31,721 nucleotides of DNA from Anaeromyces robustus. Lineage: Eukaryota; Neocallimastigomycota; Neocallimastigomycetes; Neocallimastigales; Neocallimastigaceae. Of the stretch, positions 17,207-29,159 are shown piece by piece (positions within the stretch are counted from its first letter, which is position 1; every line of letters begins with the position of its first letter). Where the stretch lies: the NCBI GenBank assembly GCA_002104895.1, contig MCFG01000542.1, positions 2,501-34,221 of the forward strand. Direction: 5' to 3'. The translations under genes and the position numbers were made by a program. A model generated the notes under the pieces. It worked only from the letters and a program-made list of their open reading frames with translations, was not told the origin of the DNA and ran no database searches.

Positions 17207-17577
17207 TTAATTTATCTATTTATTTATTAATTTATTTATTTATTTATTAATTTATTTATTTATTAATTTATTTATTTATTTATTAATTTATTTATTTATT
17301 TATTAATTTATTTATTTATTTATTAATTTATTTATTTATTAATTTATTTATTTATTTATTTATTTATTAAATAATTTATTTATTTATTTATTTATTTATT
17401 AATTTATTAAATAATTTATTTATTTATTTATTTATTAATTTATTAAATAATTTATTTATTTATTTATTTATTAATTTATTAAATAATTTATTTATTTATT
17501 TATTAATTTATTAAATAATTTATTTATTTATTTATTTATTAATTTATTAAATAATTTATTTATTTATTTATTTATTT
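17174..17577. repeat. Long TTTA array with higher-order structure
   Basis: About 400 bp of TTTA tetranucleotides interrupted at regular steps. In the first half a TTAA unit appears after every three or four TTTA units. In the second half (from about 17365) a longer unit of about 36 bp, with TTAAATAATTTA inside, repeats five or six times. It is therefore a minisatellite grown from a microsatellite. Reading frames across it have no meaning. Confidence 0.9.
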
Positions 17578-17615
17578 TTCTTTTTTTTTTTTTATTGATT
17601 GATTGATTTTACCAT

Positions 17616-17841
17616 TTAATATTCTTTAGCTCCATGTTCACTTAAATATTTTATTATATTTTCATTTCTATTATTCTTACATCATATATGGACATTTACT
17701 ATTGATATTTATCCAATTTATATTAAATCCCTTTTCAACTAAATATTTTAATATATTTTCACTTCCATTTCCACAAATATAAACTAATGAATTCACCATG
17801 CATATATTTTTATTGATATCAACTCCAACTCCTTGTTCAAA
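17616..17841 (-). pseudogene. Ankyrin-repeat protein 3' remnant
   Basis: The minus strand reads GVDINKN, GNGSENILKYLVEKGFNIN and, after a one-base shift near 17690, NNRNENIIKYLSEHGAKEY followed by a stop at 17616-17618. The spaced ENI(L/I)KYL(V/S)E(K/H)G pattern is the second helix and loop of ankyrin repeats and is typical of the large ankyrin families of anaerobic fungi and several protists. Two repeats and part of a third are visible. No start, upstream exon or domain is found; upstream frames close in A/T DNA just beyond 17841. It is a broken relic, directly followed on its 3' side by the TTTA array. Confidence 0.75.
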
Positions 17842-18027
17842 TATATAAAATTATTAATAATGTAGTATTATATAATTTTATATTTTATATATTATGAATT
17901 GGAAAATAATTTTTTTTTTTTTATTATTTAAATATATTTTTTAATTATTTTAAAAATAAAAAAATTTTCTTATTGTTTTGCTAGAAATTTCTACTACATT
18001 CTTTAAATTTTTTTCTAAAAAAACAGC

Positions 18028-18080
18028 TTATAAATTTCAGCTAATAAAATTAAAATTATAAATTTCAACTAATAAAATTT
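18028..18080. repeat. Short direct repeat next to the GC-richer island
   Basis: TTATAAATTTCAGCTAATAA occurs and recurs about 28 bp later with G changed to A. It lies just outside the GC-richer island that starts near 18096. No function is evident. Confidence 0.6.
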
Positions 18081-18095
18081 TTTTTTATAGACTTA

Positions 18096-18330
18096 TCATG
18101 TGATTTTCACATGAATGTATCGGAATTAAATTCCCTGCCTTACCTTTTCGGCGTCGACGCCCTTGGTATATTCATATATTTTACATTTGTACTTAAACCC
18201 TAACGCTAACTTAATAACGGGTCCAGTCTACAAGCCCCACATATGAATAGTAGTCACCAAGGAAACCGCCCAATAATTTAGAGCCGCACCCCACATTATT
18301 AGACTTAAAGATCTACTCATATACTTATCA
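18096..18330. other. GC-richer island with several hairpins, unidentified
   Basis: About 235 bp stand out from the surrounding A/T by base composition. Palindromes cluster at its left side: CATGTG/CACATG around ATTTT (18097-18113), GGAATT/AATTCC (18122-18134) and GGCGTCGACGCC (18150-18161). ATGAAT (18111-18116) can pair with ATTCAT (18170-18175) to enclose the latter two. On the minus strand a 29-codon frame (MSRSLSLIMWGAALNYW..., then a stop) continues open for some 45 codons. It may be a structured RNA gene, or a fragment of a mobile element or host gene. I could not match it to tRNA, 5S, U-RNA or rRNA. Confidence 0.35.
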
Positions 18331-19501
18331 ACTAATAAAAAAAAAGATTAATTTTTTTAATTAAAATATTTAATCTTCTTTTTTGTGTTATTTATTATTA
18401 TTATTATTATTTAATAATAAATTATACAAAAAAGTATAATTTCATGTGAATTTGATGATAAAATGTTGAATATAAATAAAAAAAAAAAAAAAAATAAAAA
18501 AAACTTATTTTTTATATATATTAATTTATTTGTTTTTATTTTTAAAAAATTTAATGATTCAATAAAGCAAAATTAAATATCAAGCCACAGTTAATAATCA
18601 AATAATCCAAATAATCATCAAAAATAATCGAATTATCAAAATAAATTTCATATAATCTAATAAATGGAAATGGATTATTTAAATTGTTTTTAATAATCCA
18701 TTTATTAAAAAATTTAGTTCATAATTTTTTTGGTAAAAATATTTTAAAATAATTTAATAAGTATATAAAATAAAAAGTTATAAACTATTTAACTATTCTT
18801 TTTAATATATATTTATTTTTATATTTTATTTTATTTTTTTTTTTTAAAAAATTATTTTTATATATTTATTATTGTTAAGTAAGAATAGCATTATTAATAT
18901 ATAAATACAATTATAATATATATAATGAAATATTATTATCAATAATAGTAATTTAATTATAATAAAAAATTCATTTGATATATACAATATGATCTTTAAT
19001 AACTTATAAACGATAATGAAATATTATTATCAATAATAGTAATTTAATTATAATAAAAAATTCATTTGATATATACAATATGATCTTTAATAATTTATAA
19101 ACGAATTTGATTTATATATATAATCTTATAATTATTAATTTAGTGTTAATAATTTTACAAAGGCTTTTATACTAAACTGTTAGCTACATTGCATATAATA
19201 ACATAACATATATGTATTAAATAAGGAAATATGGATAAATGAAAAAAAAGTAATTTACAAATAATATAAAGATAACTTAATATATTATAAAAAATTTAAA
19301 TACAACTTAATTTATTTAATACTCCAATTATCTAATTATATTAAGTTATTAATTATCTAATATTTAATAATAATTAAGTATGGTTTCTTTATATAAATAA
19401 ATATAATTATAAATCTTACATATTTATTAGATTATTGTTGTACATTTTAGGTATTAAATTAAATAAATACTTTACAATATACTAAATTCATCAGTACTCT
19501 T
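18331..19501. other. A/T spacer containing the 91-bp duplication
   Basis: Non-coding A/T DNA with no exon or RNA gene recognised, apart from the tandem duplication at 18922-19103. Confidence 0.5.
18922..19103. repeat. 91-bp perfect-length tandem duplication
   Basis: Copy 1 (18922-19012) and copy 2 (19013-19103) differ at a single site (AACTTATA against AATTTATA). The unit is not simple sequence, so this is a recent duplication rather than slippage in a microsatellite. No gene is affected. Confidence 0.95.
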
Positions 19502-19502
19502 T

Positions 19503-19545
<43 letters not shown>

Positions 19546-19632
19546 TTTTATTAATTCAGGAAGTCTAACCAGTGTCTACCCTTGTTGTTTAAACTTTATC
19601 TTAACATACACTTGCTTATGCCATAAACGATT
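19502..19632. repeat. TTTA array joined to an ~80-bp GC-richer segment
   Basis: Twelve or so TTTA units (19502-19551) are followed by a unique, less A/T-biased segment (19552-19632, including GGAAGTCTAACCAGTGTCTA). Read on the minus strand, the unique segment ends in an (AAAT)n tail. This resembles the 3' end of a retroposed element, but no element family was recognised. Confidence 0.45.
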
Positions 19633-22021
19633 TTATTTATATATTAAATAATGTTAAAAAATATTGTTTTATATTTTTACTATAAATAAATAAAAAAAAA
19701 AACAATCTTAGTCATTAAGGTAAAAATGGTTTTATCTTTTTTTACAACATTATGATGATTAATATATTAATTATTATAAAAATAATAAATTAATACATAT
19801 TTTTTTTTTTTTAATTTTCTACAAATTGCTAGAAAATCCTATTATAATAAACAATATAATATATTAATTAATATATTATCAATACATTAATTAATATATT
19901 AATAAATAAATTAATATAAATAAAAATTTAATTTTATTTATTAAAGTTTTTAATATTTCTAATTCTTATTCTTTTTATTATCAAATTAAGTCTTTTTTGT
20001 AGATATATTTTTGTTGTGCCTTTTTAAATATAACAAAAATAATCTTAGTTATTTTTATTTATTCTTTTGTATAATAAATCAATTTAGTTTTTTCATTATA
20101 AGATAATATTATTAACATATATATAATAATGTTTTATATAATTGTTTAATTTTATATAGACAACTAATTAATTATTTAATAATTATGTAAATGTTATATA
20201 ACAGTTATAATTATTAGAAATTGAAAATTGAACATTAAAAAAAATTAAAAAAGAAGAAATGAAAAATAAATGTAGAATTATAATAAATTATTATATCTAC
20301 AATAATTTTTATAATAATTATTAAAGTTTACTTAAAAATAATCTTTTTATTTAAAAGATCAATTTTAATATTATGCAATCTTATAATAATCTTAAATTTT
20401 TTTAAAAACCATAAGCCACATGAAATATTCATAGAATGTAATTTAATACATATTACATATTAATTATTATTATTATATAAATATTTGTTTATTCTTGTAA
20501 TCTAACCTAACCATTACACAATATATTATCAATGTATTTAATTATATTTATTCTTTTCAATAAAATAAATGTATAATTTTAGTGACACTATCAAATAAAA
20601 ATATTGTTATATAAATAAATAAAGTAATAATATATTAGTATGTATTATAATATATTGTTAATAATCTAATTTATTTTCATCATATATTAAAGTTTTAAAA
20701 CTTTTGTATATAAATAATTATATATTTTTTTTAAATTTATATATATATATAAAAATTGTATTTACAAAAAAAATTTTAATCTTATTATAATTATTATTAA
20801 TTTGATAATTGATGAGAGTATGGTAGATGGCTTCATTTAGAAATATTAATAAAACAAAAATATTATTAATATTAAAAATATAAAAAAAGAAAGAAGAAAA
20901 AGAAAAAGAAACCATTTAATTATAAAATATAATATACATTATGTTTTTAAAAATTAAGTATTATTAAGTAACAAGGTAAATATAATTTTAATAAGGTAAA
21001 TATAAAAAATTTTTTATGTTAAATATTAATATATTATTGTATATATTTTTATTATATCATATTTTCTTATTAAATTAATTATTAATAGAATTATCAATAC
21101 TATTCATTACTTTTAATTATATATTAACAAATATATAACAATATATAACAATATAAATAATAATATGAAATAAATTTTATGACAAAATTAAAATATTAAA
21201 TATTAAAAAAAAAAAAAAAAAGAATAAAAAAATATAATTATAAAAAAGAATAAATATAATTTTATATTTAATATAATAATATTTATAGTTGTATTACCAA
21301 ATTAAATCATTTTACAAATAAAAAAAAATTTTTTTTAATATTTTTATAATTAATAATTAATAATAAAAAATTTTTTTAAATTTTAATTATATACGTAATC
21401 ATTATCTTTAGATTATATAATTAATATTAATTGTAATCAATATTAATTTAAAAAAAAAAATTGACTTAATGATTAAAATTTAAAAAAAAAATAAATAATT
21501 AAAATTTTTTTTTAAAAAAAAAGAAAGAATTTAATTTCAAATTAACTAATGTATTGAAGTTTTTTATTATTTACTAGAAAAAATTACTACCTATAACAAA
21601 TAGTAATAGTTTTAGTATATACTAATTCATTTATTTATATATTTTGACATTTTTTTTATATAAAAACAAATAATTACTTAAAGTTTATACAAAAATATTT
21701 TTTAACTAAAAAAAATTTTTTATATTCATATAAATTTTCATAATATATTACAATAATAATTTGAATAATTAATATATATTAATATATTAATATATTATAT
21801 ATTGTTTATTTTTTTATATATATAATCTTTTTTTTAAAATTTTTATTTTTTTTTTTTTTCAATACTTACATTTAATATTTGTAATTAAAAAAAGAAATGA
21901 CATTAAATATTATAAAATAGTCAATATTAATAGTGTATAAAAAAATAAAAATATAAAAAATCGAATCTATGATATATGATATAACAAATTATTATAATAT
22001 ATAATATTTAAGAGTAATTTT

Positions 22022-22056
<35 letters not shown>

Positions 22057-22823
22057 TTAATAATTTATTGATAACCTTTTTTTTTTTAGATTTAATATTC
22101 TATATTATATCAAATATATAATTAATTTTATATATAATTATTCAAATTAATCTATAAAATTTATTCCTTGATAAAATTTATTTATTAATTTGTTTATTTA
22201 TATTTTTATATCTAAATATTTTTTTTATACTTAGTTGTTATAATTTATTGTTAATCTTTTAAATTTCATTTAAATTTATAAAATTATCTTATTTTTTTTA
22301 TATTAATTAACTTTTTTTTTCTTTAATATAATTATTTAATATCTCTTACTAATTAGCGCAATTTCAATATAAATCAAGAATTTTATTTATATATATATAA
22401 ATGTAATATAAACATTATTTCTTAATTGGATTACAGAGTTAATAAATAATCAATCAATATTAAAAGAATAAGAAATCATTTAATTTCAATCATTATTAGT
22501 CGAAGATTAAAAGACAAATTCAGTGAATTTTATTATTGTAATAATTGTTGTTTTCATTGAAATAATTATCAATTTTACATTTAGATTATTAAATATATTA
22601 CAGTTATTTTATCAAAAAATAATAATAATAATAATAAATAAATTGATTTTTTAATTAAGAAAATCAAAATCATTAAATTAATAATATATATATTTGTTAT
22701 TCAACATTAATTCTTTTATTAATATTTATTTAAAATCAACAATTAATAATATAAATAAAGAGAAAAAGAAAATAAAAAAGTTTTAAAAAGGTTTAATTTG
22801 TCAATTAATTAAAATATATATAA
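19633..22823. other. Long A/T spacer and HSF gene upstream region
   Basis: More than 3 kb without a supportable gene. Contents are A/T homopolymers, TA runs and a TTTA array at 22021-22059. The 22330-22823 part is slightly less biased and is the probable promoter and 5' UTR of the heat shock factor gene. No clear inverted GAA/TTC heat-shock element array was found there. Confidence 0.5.
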
Positions 22824-23169
22824 ATGAGTCCAATGCCTCTTAAAAAACCAATTTCAAAAAGGAGGTCAATATCAAGTACTTCTGCTAGTACACTTTATCC
22901 ACAACGTGGTGTTCCAACTTCAACTTTACCACAAATTATATCAGCTAGTAATACAGGAGTTAATACTCGTGCAATTGCTTCATCTGCTTCAAAAAATGTT
23001 CCAGCATTTTTAAATAAACTTTACAAGTAATTGTCTATATAATTATATATTTCATCTTTTTTTTTTTTTAATTTTTATTTTTACTTGTATAGAATTTTTT
23101 TATTATTTATTATTTTTAATGAAAATTTGTATGTTTTTTTTTTTTTTTTTATTCGAAGAAAAAAAGGTA

Positions 23170-23222
<53 letters not shown>

Positions 23223-24628
23223 AATAATAATAATCCTAAAAGAGAGAAAATAATTAATTAAAAGTTTTCTTTTTTTTTTTTTTTTATTCTTTATCTTTAT
23301 TTATTTGTTTATTTTTTAAATATAATAGTATTATTTATTTTTAGTATATATATATATATAATTCAAAAATATTTATTTAATTTTTATTAATCGTCATTCA
23401 TATATTTATTTGATATATTTTAATTCATTTTTACTCATTTTACATTTAAAAATTCAAAATAATAATAGTATGGTTAATGACCCTTCAACTGATGATTTAA
23501 TCCACTGGTCTGAAGATGGTTCTACTTTTATTGGTATGAATAATAATATCATAAATAAATTCCGATAGAATTATATATTAAAATTTAATTTTGGTTAAAT
23601 TGATAATATATATTATATAAATCATTTAAAAATAATTAATATTCGTATAATCATTAACATTTAATATATATATATTATTTATTCTTAATATTTAAAATAT
23701 ATCTCTATCTTCTTTTTATACATTTTAATATTTAAATAATAATAATAATAATAATAATAATGTTTTTTTTTAGTCCAAAAACATGAAGAATTTGCTAAAG
23801 AGGTTTTACCTCGTTTTTTTAAGCATAATAATTTTTCAAGTTTTGTTCGTCAACTTAATATGTATGGTTTTCACAAAGTACCACATTTACAACAAGGTGT
23901 TTTACATTCTGATTCTGAAACTGAACTTTGGGAATTTGCTAATCAACATTTTCAAAGAAATCAACCTGATCTTTTATGTTTAGTAAATAGAAAAAAAGGA
24001 AGAGATAACGATGATAAAGAAATGTTTGATATTAATAATTTAATTGCTGAAATTACTGCTGTTAAACGTCATCAATTTACTATAAGTGCTGATTTGAAGA
24101 AAATTCAAAGTGATAATCAATTACTTTGGAATGAAACTTTAAATATGCGTGAAAAGTATCAACAACAACAAGAAGATATTAATAAAATTATACGATTTTT
24201 AGCTTCCTTTTTTACTGCCAAAAAGAAAGTTCAATCACCAAAGCGTCTTCGTTTATTACCTAGTGTCAGTGATTCAAAATTTTCAACAGAATCAACTATT
24301 AGTGAAATTAAAAGTCCAGATGTAGCTAGTATTGTTAGCTTAAGTCCAAAAAATGTTACTGTAGAAACATCTAATAGTCCTAATACATTACCATTTGATT
24401 CTAATACCTTAAGTCCTATGAAAGAGGATAAAGAAGATGTAATAAAAACTATTGAAGAAATAACCGAAAAACAAAGTAATTTATTATTATTATTGACATT
24501 CTTTTAATTATTAATTATTTATATATATATATTGATATTTATTAAATATTCTTTGTATTAATTTAATTATTTTGACATTCTTTTAATTATTAATTATTTA
24601 TTTATATATTTATATATATTAATTAATT

Positions 24629-24671
<43 letters not shown>

Positions 24672-26801
24672 TTAATTAATTAATTAATTAATTTATTAAT
24701 TTATTTATTTATTTATTAATTTTATCATTTAAATCAAGATGGTTCTAAAACAATGGACTTAGTTAAATTAAATAAAGCAAATACTAACAAAAATCCAACA
24801 CAATTATTAATGAATTCAATATCTTCAGTAGATTCAAATAATAATAATTTATTATTTAATCCAAGTAATCTAAATACAAATAATTTAATGCAATATACAG
24901 ACAAAATGCCAATTAATAATAATTCTATCATAAATAATAATATGGATACATTAACTACACCTTTAATTAATTCTACTAATCGTTTACAAAATACTACTCT
25001 AGATATTGAAAGTTTAAATAATGATATTAATAAATTACAAACTAACATTGATAATATTGCATCAACATTTGGTATAGAACCTAATAGTTTTGATGCGGAT
25101 GAATTCTTAAGAAGTTATGAAGAGAATCCATCTGTCTTTTTAAATAGTACTCCAGAGGATAGAGAAAGATTATTAAGTTTATTAGAATCTATCAATAATG
25201 ATACAGGAACTGGAACGCTTGATTTAAATAATAATATTTTAAATTCAAATACTTTTAATACTTCTAATATTAATAAATTAAATGCACTCAATTTACTGCC
25301 AACTGCAAATAATAAATTAGCTAATACTTTAAATAATATAAATACACCGACTACAATTGCTGTGAATAAACCAAATAATAAAAAATTAAAACTTTCTAAA
25401 CCTATTAATTCCACTACACCTACACCAACACCAACACCTACACCTACTTCTACAACTGCTAACATTGTTAATCCATTAGTAGATACAAAATTAATTAGTA
25501 ATATCATTTCCTTAAATCCTTCAGTTTCAACGCCATCTACTATTACTTCAGTAACAACCCCATCACCAATAAATAAACAAGACTTATCCATGCTATTACC
25601 ATCATCTTCCTTAACAAAATCAGGTATTGAAAAAACAAATGCCAATTCTATCTCATCATCTACTAAACCTTCACTTTTATCATCCTCTGCTCTTAATTCT
25701 TTAATTTCAAATTCATCCGGTAAAACTGGTCTCTTACCAATAAATAGTATTAATAATACTACAAATACTACAGGTACAACTAATACAACTGGTGCTACAT
25801 CTACAACTACACCACAATTAAATCCTGCTACCTTGGCTACATTAATGGGAAATCCTATATATGCACAAGCCTTAAAAAATATTAATTTATCTAACCCTCT
25901 TTTAAGTCAATCCATTCTTAATAATTTAAATTTAAATTCAACTAATTCTAATGATATAACTAATTTATTAGGAGGATTACAAGGTATACAGAATTTACAA
26001 GGTTTACAAAATCTTCAAGGACTACAAGGATTAGGATTACAAGGATTACAAGGAGGTTTACAAAGTACTGATATGGATAATTTATTAATGGGTACAGCAG
26101 GTGCAGCTAATACAGCTACTGCATCCACATCATCTACAACAGGTACATCAGGACTTAATTTAAATTCAGCTACTACTTTACCTTCTACCACTACATTAAA
26201 TCTTAATACCATCACTAATCCATCATCTAATAATTTAGAACAACTTTTAGCTCTTTCACAAATCATTAATCCTACTGTTTCATCTTCTACATTAGAAACA
26301 AATAACACATTACTTAATCAATCTTCCTTATTAAATAATAAATTAGCAAGTACTACTTCTACAAATAATCCAATAAAATCAACAGCAGCAATAACACAAA
26401 CAGGAACAGGAACAGGAACAGGAACAGGAACTGAAACTGATAATCCTTATATGTATCTTAATTCAACAGATCCTTCCACAAGTGCTTTATTAAATTTAAT
26501 AAATAATCCAACATTATTAAATAATACTAATTCAAATAATGATATTACTACAAATTCATTTAATTTAACTCCATCTACAACTACACCAACTACTACAAAT
26601 ATAACAACAACAGTTAAACCAGCTGATTTAATGCCAGATTATTTAAATACTCCATTAAAATCAACTTTATCAAGTGATTCTTCTGTTACACCATCTTCGT
26701 CTTCTATTATCAAACCAACTTCAGCAACTGCTTCATCAACTAATTCAACAATGAAAGGAGATTTACAATTACCATCAGTTTCAACTAATCTCTTTAAATA
26801 A
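22824..26801 (+). CDS. Heat shock transcription factor (HSF family), 4 exons, 1010 aa
   Basis: Exons 22824-23026, 23469-23533, 23774-24475 and 24739-26801 join in frame to 1011 codons; introns are GTAATT/GTATGA...TAG/AAG. The protein binds heat-shock elements as a trimer and activates stress genes in the nucleus (family knowledge). The winged-helix HSF DNA-binding domain spans about residues 59-164: VPAFLNKLYNMVNDPSTDDL, HWSEDGSTFIVQ, the recognition-helix region FKHNNFSSFVRQLNMYGFHK and ELWEFANQHFQR. Introns 1 and 2 cut this domain. A heptad-like coiled coil (HR-A/B, about 178-237) follows. Residues from about 324 on form a 690-residue Asn/Thr/Ser/Leu-rich tail with PT, TG and LQG-type repeats, the likely activation region. 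Codon 68 spans intron 1 and becomes Asn, matching the family better than the unspliced Lys. Minus-strand frames over the tail are shadows. Confidence 0.92.
23176..23220. repeat. 45-nt A homopolymer in HSF intron 1
   Basis: An uninterrupted A run inside intron 1 (23027-23468), with long T runs on either side (about 23058 and 23132). It may be simple slippage or the poly(A) tail of an old retroposed sequence. No other element features are visible. Confidence 0.85.
24494..24720. repeat. Direct repeat and TTTA array in HSF intron 3
   Basis: A 28-nt sequence starting TGACATTCTTTTAATTATTA recurs 79 nt downstream (24494 and 24573). It is followed by a TTTA/TTAA array (about 24628-24720). All lie in intron 3 (24476-24738), whose acceptor AAATCAAG comes just after the array. 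Confidence 0.8.
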
Positions 26802-27604
26802 ATTCATAAATTATAATAGTAATAAGAAAAAAAAAAATAAAAAAAAATAAAAAAAAATATAAAACAATAAACACACAACAACAATATAAATAGTAAAAAA
26901 AAAAAAAAAAAAAAAAAGAATAATTATTATTTATTTTTTTTTTTTTTTTATCAGTTAAAAAAATATAAATCATTATATTTATAAATTGTCAAAAAAATTT
27001 TTATATAATATATTAAATATATAGTAAAATATATATAATATTAAAAATATTCCAATAACAAAATATATAAAATAAAACAAAATGAAATAGAATATATATA
27101 AAATATATAATATAAAAAATCATTTAATATATTTCTGTATTTTATATTATCATAAAATTATAATTCAATATTATAAATCTAATATATATATAATTTTTAA
27201 TTTTAATCATTAATATATATATTTTTTTTTCAATAATTATTTTGAATAAAAATTGTTTTCTATGATAATTATTTTTATTTATGTAAAAGTTTAATAGGGT
27301 TAAAACAAACTTTTGTTTTTTTCTTTTTTATTTAATATTAAATATATATAAACTAATTTTTTAATATAATATGATTAATTATATGTATTTTATTTTTTTT
27401 ATTATTATTATTATTTCTTCTTTTTATTATTAATATTTTCTTTTTTTTATCATATGCATATAAAGACCAATAATAATTAAAAAATAAAAAATAAAAAAAT
27501 AAAAAATAAAAATAGAAATAAAAATAACAAAAAAATATATATATATTTATAAAATAAAATGTGTTAATAAATAAATAAATTTTTAGTTGAATTTAATAAG
27601 AAAA
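26802..27604. other. HSF 3' flank, A/T spacer
   Basis: AATAAA-like sequence overlaps the HSF stop codon, and A-rich runs follow (26826-26918), fitting a 3' UTR. Beyond that is A/T spacer with no coding or RNA feature recognised. Confidence 0.5.
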
Positions 27605-27605
27605 T

Positions 27606-27644
<39 letters not shown>

Positions 27645-27653
27645 TTGATTGAT

Positions 27654-27684
<31 letters not shown>

Positions 27685-27709
27685 TTGATTTATTTATTTA
27701 TTTATTGAT

Positions 27710-27744
<35 letters not shown>

Positions 27745-27749
27745 TTAAT

Positions 27750-27804
<55 letters not shown>
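27605..27804. repeat. TTTA array with TTGA variants
   Basis: About 200 bp of TTTA units with four TTGA or TTAA substitutions at intervals. A plus-strand frame of repeated Leu-Phe-Ile-Tyr across it is an artefact. Confidence 0.95.
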
Positions 27805-27805
<1 letters not shown>

Positions 27806-27960
27806 AGTTCAAAGAGCTTCCTTTTTTTTTAGAGGGGTGGAGTTGGAGGATTTTTTAACTTAAACGACACCAGAAAAATACATCTTTTTTAGAATTGTTA
27901 TTTGAACAGTACAAATCTACACCCTTCCAAAATACAAGATTCGTCAACGTCGAACCAATA
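27805..27960. other. GC-richer 155-bp segment attached to the TTTA array
   Basis: Less A/T-biased unique sequence containing GAGGGGTGGAGTTGGAGG and GTCAACGTCGAACC. On the minus strand it runs directly into the (AAAT)n array as a tail. It looks like the 3' end of a small retroposed element or an old gene fragment. No reading frame of coding quality and no known element was recognised. Confidence 0.35.
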
Positions 27961-28776
27961 ATATATAATAATATATGAATGTAATCTTTAATCACAATAT
28001 TTATTTAATTTTTCTTTATACTAAACATTTATTAAATATTTTTTTAAATAGAATATTAGCTTTTATTTTTTTATTTTAATATTCGTATAATCATCAACAA
28101 TACACTAAATCTAAATCTATTAATAACTCTTCCTGTAGTGTTTTTTAATATATTAACTATAGATTTTATTATCTAACAAAAATTATTTGGTAATCTAACT
28201 CGAATTACTGAAAATTTTTTTTTTATTAAATATGTATTATAATTTATAAATAAACTTGATTTAATCATATTTTCTTTTTAAAAATGTAATAATATTACAT
28301 ACACAGCAAGAAATGTACATATATACGTATTTTTTTTTATTAACACTATTACTATTAATTCTTTCTTTCAAAAAAACTTTATATAACAAATAAAGTTAAA
28401 TATAAAAAAAATATTAATAATTTTTTCTAATTCTCTTCCTAAATAAAAAATTATTAATATATTGTTTATTTTTTTAATGGATTGATTGGATTTATATTAT
28501 TTATTTTATTTAATTTATAGTTAAAAAAAAATAATAATAAAATTATATTAAAAAAAGGTATTCTATACAAAAAAAAAAATCTAATGATTTTTTTTATATA
28601 TTGATCAGTTATTACTTAAATTTTAATATTAAATTTTAATTTTTTTTTAATGAATTTTCTAATTTATTTATTCTATAGTACGATGACTTAAAAAACTATA
28701 ATAAATTATTTAAATTTTTTTTTTAAAAATTAAAAATATTAATAGTTAATAATAATTAAATAATAAAAAATATATT
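27961..28776. other. A/T spacer, pre-insertion flank of the LINE
   Basis: Non-coding A/T DNA. One short sequence, AATATTCGTATAATCATCAA near 28079, also occurs with one change near 23639 inside an HSF intron. Nothing else was recognised. Confidence 0.5.
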
Positions 28777-28819
28777 TATTATTATTACTATTACTATTAT
28801 TATTATAATTATTATTATA

Positions 28820-28860
<41 letters not shown>

Positions 28861-28866
28861 TATGAT
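28777..28866. repeat. ATT/ATTACT triplet array at the LINE 3' junction
   Basis: An imperfect (TTA)n array immediately beyond the poly(A) tail of the retrotransposon. The element may have inserted into or beside a pre-existing triplet array. The Asn-rich minus-strand frame here is an artefact. Confidence 0.85.
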
Positions 28867-28873
28867 TATCTAT

Positions 28874-28927
<54 letters not shown>

Positions 28928-28948
28928 GCACACAATTTGTACGTCAAC

Positions 28949-28954
28949 TTTATT
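28949..28954 (-). promoter_or_regulatory. LINE polyadenylation signal AATAAA
   Basis: AATAAA on the minus strand, 24 nt before the start of the encoded poly(A) tail at 28924. The spacing is right for cleavage and polyadenylation of the element RNA, and it fixes the 3' end of the element. Confidence 0.85.
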
Positions 28955-29159
28955 GAATTTAAATATTAAAATACATGAATCATAAAAAAAACACATAATG
29001 AAAAAAAAAATGATACTACTAAAAAAAAATAAAAACCAGTAATATATTATAGATAATAATAAATAATACTGGAGGGAAAAAAAATAGTATAATAATATTT
29101 AAAAACAATAAATCCATACAAGCCCTTAATTCTAAATATAGAATTAAAGTAAAATTGAT

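Noticed and set aside
20718-20915. Minus-strand hydrophobic frame of 65 codons
   Set aside because: Composition is that of translated A/T spacer; no splice partners or motifs.
24734-26308. Three minus-strand frames of 97-176 codons inside the HSF gene
   Set aside because: Shadows of the biased HSF tail; no family motifs, and the sense strand is clearly coding.
27645-27863. Plus-strand Leu-Phe-Ile-Tyr repeat frame
   Set aside because: Translation of the TTTA array.
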